Source: Chytridium lagenaria
Taxonomy: Eukaryota; Chytridiomycota; Chytridiomycetes; Chytridiales; Chytridiaceae
Reading direction: 5' to 3'
DNA: 64,000 nucleotides
Assembly: GCA_025449115.1 (NCBI GenBank)
Contig: JAHLKC010000071.1
Coordinates: 124,001 to 188,000 of the forward strand
The notes beneath the pieces were generated by a model. That model worked only from the letters and a program-made list of their open reading frames with translations. It did not search any database and had not been told where the DNA came from. Below, piece after piece: positions 58,319 to 64,000 of this stretch. Both the position numbers and the translations under genes were made by a program. How positions within the stretch are numbered: position 1 is the stretch's first letter; the number at the start of each line of letters is the position of its first letter.

Positions 58319-59265
58319 TGTGAAGTTCTCTCTATGGCCCCCTCTGCTAAGCCCCGGCATACAGAGGTAGAGAACCACATAATAGGTGACAAGACTAGCG
58401 TCTAGGAGGTACTCCTAGATCAAGAGTCAAGCCCTATTCTGCCTTTAGTGACAGCGGGGATTTAAGTTGCTGTGGTTCTGCTCTAAAACTAATCTATGAA
58501 AGAAAGGAAGGAAAAAGGAAGGAAAAAGGTACTCAGGCGGAGATCCAACGCGCCAGAGTGGAAGGGTCATCAAGGAGGGAGTCCATCCCGCTCCTAGTAG
58601 TGTACAAGGCCTCGTAATCGCCGCAATAAGCCGTTTTAACATGTTCTCATCTGATCTCTTCTACCTAAGGCCCTGCTCATGCCGCACTCCCACTCACAGG
58701 CAACTAGATAGCCAGTCATCGCAATCGAAAAGAACAGAGGTGGTTATACTACCCAAACCTTCGAAGGAATCATGCCACAGAGGCGTCTATCCAGGGCTCA
58801 GGCCTTCTTAGACTCAAGTGTCTTGGTTCAAGGTGTAGTCTCCCCCAGCGGCGTAATCCCCGAGCGCCCGCAGGTACAACTAAATAACACAATATTGAAT
58901 AACAGAAGAATGAAGAAAGCATGGCCCAAGGGCAGCCATGCCTGGATGTATGGGTGGGATCAATCCAGGACTACAGAGGTGCACGTAAATCTATTCAACT
59001 TTCTACAAATAATAAAACAATACATAAAGGGGAATCAAATAACAACAACAGGCATCTCGACCAACGTGGTAGCATGTCATAAGTTGGCATACCACGTCGA
59101 CCGCCCTTCCTTCTATAAAAACCTCTCTCGTATCTATGGGGAAAAACTATGAAAAACCCCGAGAGGGAAAAGAATGGAACGGGAACAACAAAATAAGAAT
59201 AAGGCACGACGTCTATATAAGCGACGCATTCATGCCTCTCGGTGAGGTTATCCAATAATCTCACA
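58319..59265 (-). repeat. Left LTR (3' LTR in the minus orientation)
   Basis: 947 bp, TG...CA ends. On the minus strand a TATA-like TTATATAG lies near 59211-59218. It contains, antisense to the element, an open frame of 126 codons (58772-59152) identical in the other LTR. Confidence 0.85.
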
Positions 59266-62186
59266 TGCACCCACACTTGAGAACAAGGTCCCTCGTGAGT
59301 TTTTACGATATAAATATATATATTCTTATATAGACTAGTATAGTGTAGTGAATACAAAGTCTTCTAAAGCTAAGGGTACATCATCATCTTAGCTTTTCCA
59401 TGTCTTCACGTGGAGAGACAAGTTCTATTGGATTCATATCTTGTGAGTCCTATTATGGTCAATGTCATCATGCACATTAACTCTATTGTCAAGTTCTACC
59501 TCTGGGTCTGGAACTATGACTTCTTCTGACGCTGTGCTGGACAACTCTTGGAAGCCAGCATTATCACTTGCGTCTGTATAGCGAGTTTCTACTTTCTCGC
59601 GTTTAGGTATGCCGTGCTTATCAACATGGGCTAATCGTTAAAGAATCTTTAACATTTGTCTTGGCCACGCCATTCCAATAATCTCTAACTATTGCGGAAG
59701 GAATCTCGTTCTAACAACCAAGTGTTGTGGTATGGGCCAAAGTTGCAGCAGCAACTTCTTCTTGAGTCTGTATCAGGACTATGTATTAACAGAGCTACTT
59801 ATAGCAACTATTACATTAATCAAGTAAGTAAACAAAATATATATAACGCGATAATTCACGTAATTATCATGATAAGTCACGTAATTATTATTTCAACACA
59901 AAAGTATCAAAACTTCTGCTCAAAATATAACAACTATATACTTAGTACAACAAATAGGCTCACTCCTAGATCCTATCTTCACGTAACGCACTTTACGCTT
60001 GAAAGAAAACTCTCAAACTTGAACGAATTTTTGTGATAAATCATCTTTAAACTACTTCAAGAAGTTTAACTGACGTGTATACATATTCAAACTTATTCTA
60101 CTCCACATCTCTGCTCATTGCGCGTTAAGCATCGACGTTAGTAGTCAAGTTTGTTTATGGTCACTTCTGCTATCTTGTAAGACATTCTAATGTTATTAAC
60201 AACCAATATCAAGGCATCATTAACACGAAACATAATCACTATGCTTACACATTATCTGCAGATAACGATAAGTTGACTCAGATTCTCAAACGAGAATATG
60301 ACTCTCCAACAGTTCACCCACCTCTTTAAAGCAAACACACACATATCCACATAAGGGTGGGAGGGTGAGGAAGTACGCGCAAAGCGTCTCCAACAAAATG
60401 AAAAATGGCAAAGCCATAATATATTGACATGCACGCATTGCAAGATACATGAGACATAAAGCTTTGTTGATGGTGTTAATACGTCAACCATAATTGCAAC
60501 ATTGACCAACACTGACCAGCAGTGTAAGTACAATAAAGTCATTAGAGGAAGCAGTTCCTTAACCAACGGAATCATTCTTCTGTTAAACGGCCCCGGTTCA
60601 AGTTGAGCTCCATAATCAAAGCATATTTATAATAAAAATGCAGATGCGCTATCATTTCCGTGACAAAAATAATATCAAGTTATATGATCGTCAAAGTTTC
60701 AATAAGAAGCTTTATATTCTACCATTAGCTAGTGCATATTATGAAAGAAGGCAACGGTGGCACCTTCCTTAAGCCATATACCATGAGGCCATGATTTGCT
60801 TTGTTATATTCAAAGTCACAAAAGTGACCCGTTTAAACATTGAGCAAGGGTTGCTCTGCGCATAAGTAAGACAGATTGCATACATAATTATCGGCAGGTA
60901 TAATTGTGTTATTATATTAGCAACAACTAATTGGATGTGGTGACCCGAAACATTTGTTTGTTAAGAAATTAACAAATTTGTCAAGCAAAAATGCTGAAGT
61001 CCAATGCCGACGTTTTTCAAAACGTTATAAGTCTGGAACGGTGCGTCGCCATAGCGAGACCTATATAAAAATGATGCCCTCATTGAGGGCTACGTGTATA
61101 GAAATTTCAAGTAAAAATCGCGATAAAAATTAACGAAGTAGTAAAACGGCAATTTCGTCGTCAATAATGAATTGTCAAAAAAACCCAAGACTTTCCAAAG
61201 TATTTCTACATCTTCGAATTATTTGTAATCTGGTATAAATGACTTCATTGAAGTCGAAATCCTATTTCGAAGATTTGACAAAATTCTTTCTTCATAAAAG
61301 TCGAAACGCTGTTTTAAAACTTATTTCAAAAGACTTTCCGGCTCTTCTGGACGATAGCTATCGGAATCACTAAGGTTTTACTGCTGGGGAGCAGCGGTCG
61401 TCAAGATCACAGGCATAAAGATCATAACCTCTGGACCCTGGGGATTGTTGTTAACATTACCAATTTTGTGTAACCTGTTTTGGTAAAAGTGAAAGTCCAG
61501 GACTCATACACAGTAAATAAAGACTGCCTCCTTAACGATTACAAGACCAATAGGGGCGCAAACGTTACCATATTTTACCACCGTTTGCGTAGTACTACGC
61601 ACTACATGTAAAGTTTCATAATTATAGTAATAAAAATGAGTGCGAAACGCGCAATCGAAAAAGCGTCGAAGTGATAAAAGCATATAGATCTCACTTAAAA
61701 GTAAGATCTAATACACTAAAAGGCTCCTAAAAGCCATAAAAAACGCTGAAAGCGTTCTAGGGTACTGGATGGTAGTCCAGTGTTGACAAAGGTGGCGGGG
61801 TGCCATAAAGACACCCAGTGCCAGGCCTCCATGACAGAGGCCCTTAATGTGCTTAGGTCGAAACCCTCGCATGTCAACAAGATCCCGACTACCCTGCCAG
61901 CAGGGGTCGTCAATGGATCAAAGTGAGTCTAGCTTGCAACAACATCCCTCATGCCTCCTAGGAGGCCTTCACTGGGTGTCGTTACACAAGTTTTGACAAG
62001 GGGTGGTTGCAAACAAATGTATAACTCACAACACAAAAACCGCGATCTCTCGACGACGGATACGGTAGAGACGTGGGACGATAGCGCAAACGACGCCCCG
62101 ACTCGTAGCTTTCATATGATATAAAGATCAATAAAATATGATTAGTAGAAGAAACCGAAACCACCATATTTGGTTGGGCCCCCATC
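59266..62186. other. Interior of the LTR element, no intact gene
   Basis: AT-rich, with many short frames. The minus strand at about 59650-59455 reads as an uninterrupted acidic stretch (K-H-G-I-P-K-R-E-K-V-E-T-R and E-E-V-I-V-P-D-P-E) ending at a stop. 59695-59640 gives I-V-R-D-Y-W-N-G-V-A-K-T-N-V in another frame. These look like decayed coding remnants, but no domain is recognisable. Confidence 0.5.
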
Positions 62187-63137
62187 TGTGAAGTTCTCTC
62201 TATGGCCCCCTCTGCTAAGCCCCGGCATACAGAGGTAGAGAACCACATAATAGGTGACAAGACTAGCGTCTAGGAGGTACTCCTAGATCAAGAGTCAAGC
62301 CCTATTCTGCCTTTAGTGACAGCGGGGATTTAAGTTGCTGTGGTTCTGCTCTAAAACTAATCTAAATGAAAGAAAGGAAGGAAAAAGGAAGGAAAAAGGT
62401 ACTCAGGCGGAGATCCAACGCGCCAGAGTGGAAGGGTCATCAAGGAGGGAGTCCATCCCGCTCCTAGTAGTGTACAAGGCCTCGTAATCGCCGCAATAAG
62501 CCGTTTTAACATGTTCTCATCTGATCTCTTCTACCTAAGGCCCTGCTCATGCCGCACTCCCACTCACAGGCAACTAGATAGCCAGTCATCGCAATCAGAA
62601 AAGAACAGAGGTGGTTATACTACCCAAACCTTCGAAGGAATCATGCCACAGAGGCGTCTATCCAGGGCTCAGGCCTTCTTAGACTCAAGTGTCTTGGTTC
62701 AAGGTGTAGTCTCCCCCAGCGGCGTAATCCCCGAGCGCCCGCAGGTACAACTAAATAACACAATATTGAATAACAGAAGAATGAAGAAAGCATGGCCCAA
62801 GGGCAGCCATGCCTGGATGTATGGGTGGGATCAATCCAGGACTACAGAGGTGCACGTAAATCTATTCAACTTTCTACAAATAATAAAACAATACATAAAG
62901 GGGAATCAAATAACAACAACAGGCATCTCGACCAACGTGGTAGCATGTCATAAGTTGGCATACCACGTCGACCGCCCTTCCTTCTATAAAAACCTCTCTC
63001 GTATCTATGGGGAAAAACTATGAAAAACCCCGAGAGGGAAAAGAATGGAACGGGAACAACAAAATAAGAATAATGGCACGACGTCTATATAAGCGACGCA
63101 TTCATGCCTCTTGGTGAGGTTATCTTATAATCTCACA
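62187..63137 (-). repeat. Right LTR (5' LTR in the minus orientation)
   Basis: 951 bp. Matches the left LTR with +2 bases near 62365, +1 near 62597 and +1 near 63074, plus about three substitutions close to the TCACA end. Confidence 0.85.
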
Positions 63138-63141
63138 ACTT

Positions 63142-63410
63142 AGTTGTGTGTCTTGTAATTATTATAAAGGAGAAGAAAGTTGAATAGATTTACGCACTAT
63201 AGTCCTGGCCTGATCACTCTTTAAACCAGGCCCAGCCCCTGAGTCGTTCCTTTCTGTTTCAATATTCTATATTGTTGTTATGAGTTTTGCCAGCGGGCGC
63301 TCAGGTTATTGCGTCGCCGGGGGAGACTACACCTTGAACCATGAGTCTAAGAAGGCTTGAGCCCTGGATAGACGCCTCTGTGGCATGATTCCTTCGAAGG
63401 TTTGGGTAGT
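63142..63410 (+). mobile_element. Older LTR, right part
   Basis: Continues the reverse-complement match of the LTR exactly where 58318 left off. AGAAAGTTGAATAGATTTACG near 63174 and the block at 63293-63405 match the reverse complement of about 58765-59000. Similarity ends abruptly near 63410. Confidence 0.75.
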
Positions 63411-63639
63411 GTGATCTTCTCTTGACCCATCCCTCCCTACCTAGCTTCGACTAGGGGGTAGGGGAGAAGAGTAAAGGAGTGGCTCCAGCAGAGCAAGTCC
63501 ACAGAGCACCTAAAGGACGGATGTACTCCGCCGTCTAAGTGATGTTAGTTGTTGTTTGGCTGTGTGTGGTAGTTTTCGCGAGTTCTATTAAATAAAAGGG
63601 AGATGGGAACGGTTTTAGTATCTTCATTATCGACTTACC
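63411..63639. other. Probable remainder of the older element's LTR/leader
   Basis: No similarity to the younger LTR. Contains a CTAGCTTCGACTAGGGGG hairpin-like stretch. No gene seen. Confidence 0.35.
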
Positions 63640-64000
63640 TTGCTTCTAAACCAATATCGGCACCAGATCGTCTCCTGGCGATCGGGATGGCTGAAAGCCT
63701 CCTTGTCTTCCTGCTATGGCACCTTTTGGAACGTGATGATCTCGTTGCCTCACGAGCTGGCACAGGGTAACCTCACTCATCACCTGCCTGCAGCGTCGAT
63801 CACCGGCTCGGGGATCATCAGAGGTGGAATGTAGCTGACCAAGCCTAAGCTAAAGGACACTGACAATGAGGAGGACCCTTGGGCTCCCATCGCAGCCTTC
63901 TGCTTCAAACAGCTGGATTGCGGCTTCACCAGGTGGCAGGGGGTACAGGGGTGGGCTGCCATCCAAGAAGGAGTGAAGGGAGATCACGGCGAGGCCACGC
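63640..64000 (+). pseudogene. Gag-like open frame with one TAG, runs off the right edge
   Basis: A single plus-strand frame is open from about 63640 to the window end except for TAG 63832-63834. After it come D-N-E-E-D-P-W-A-P-I-A-A-F, then F-K-Q-L-D-C-G-F-T-R-W-Q-G-V-Q-G-W. Composition and position, just downstream of an LTR and leader, suggest the start of gag of the older element. No domain is recognised, so this is tentative. A minus-strand frame overlaps it. Confidence 0.3.

Larger units (their letters stand above)
58319..63137 (-). mobile_element. LTR retrotransposon, non-autonomous-looking, nested insertion
   Basis: Two near-identical long direct repeats, 58319-59265 (947 bp) and 62187-63137 (951 bp), bounded TGTGA...TCACA and flanked by the same 4 bp ACTT (58315-58318 and 63138-63141). 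The minus orientation is suggested by a primer-binding-like TGGGGGCCCAACC two bases inside the right LTR (62172-62184) and a copia-like tract CTCAAGTGTGGGTGCA beside the left LTR (59266-59281). The 2.9-kb interior has no intact gag or pol. Only short coding-like minus-strand patches are seen, near 59460-59700. The two LTRs differ by a few substitutions and three short indels, so insertion is recent. Confidence 0.88.

Overview
This is nuclear DNA of a fungus. Spliced genes with short GT-AG introns (about 45-130 bp) encode fungal-type proteins: RRN3, a Smp3/PIG-Z-type GPI mannosyltransferase, a GH76 Dcw1/Dfg5-like wall enzyme and a CE4 chitin deacetylase. F-box/ankyrin genes, DIRS-, hAT- and LTR-type elements and abundant minisatellites suggest an early-diverging (chytrid-like) fungus. 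That placement is inference; no marker gene here proves it.

Layout. 1-3 kb (-): end of a SAM-domain gene and a mitochondrial pyruvate dehydrogenase kinase. 3-7.8 kb: microsatellites, an orphan gag-like zinc-knuckle gene (-) and a zinc-less quinone-reductase-type MDR (+). 8.7-14.5 kb: a local duplication with two small secreted beta-trefoil/ricin-B-like lectin genes (-), a third lectin relic and a DIRS-type retroelement fragment. 14.8-21.1 kb: an intact DUF885 putative metallopeptidase gene (-), with minisatellites in its introns and a 15-copy array of about 123 bp directly upstream. 21.4-22.9 kb (-): a single-pass membrane protein with an RxDS-repeat tail. 24.6-28.8 kb (+): the GPI mannosyltransferase, carrying a seven-copy 31-residue coding minisatellite. 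29.5-31.9 kb (+): a second DUF885 gene that has lost the metal-binding motif. 32.3-35 kb (+): an F-box/ankyrin gene. 35.9-38.6 kb: a complete hAT element with an 8-bp target duplication. 40-42 kb (-): GH76. 44-47 kb (+): RRN3. 48.3-50.1 kb (-): a secreted protein with two Cu/Zn-SOD domains. 51.2-53.9 kb (-): a RING + VWA protein with a polyQ tract, divergent from the chitin deacetylase (54.6-56.2 kb, +). 56.4-57.8 kb (+): a second F-box/ankyrin gene. 58.1-64 kb: an LTR retrotransposon inserted inside an older LTR of the same family.

There is no operon-like logic. Several genes concern the cell surface: GPI-anchor mannosylation, a GPI-anchored wall enzyme, chitin deacetylation, a wall/membrane protein, secreted lectins and a secreted SOD. 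Many conserved genes are broken by 1-2 base shifts, often at homopolymers, while the homologous frame continues on the other side. I read most of these as sequence errors and a few as true decay. Exon ends are inferred by eye from splice consensus and family motifs.
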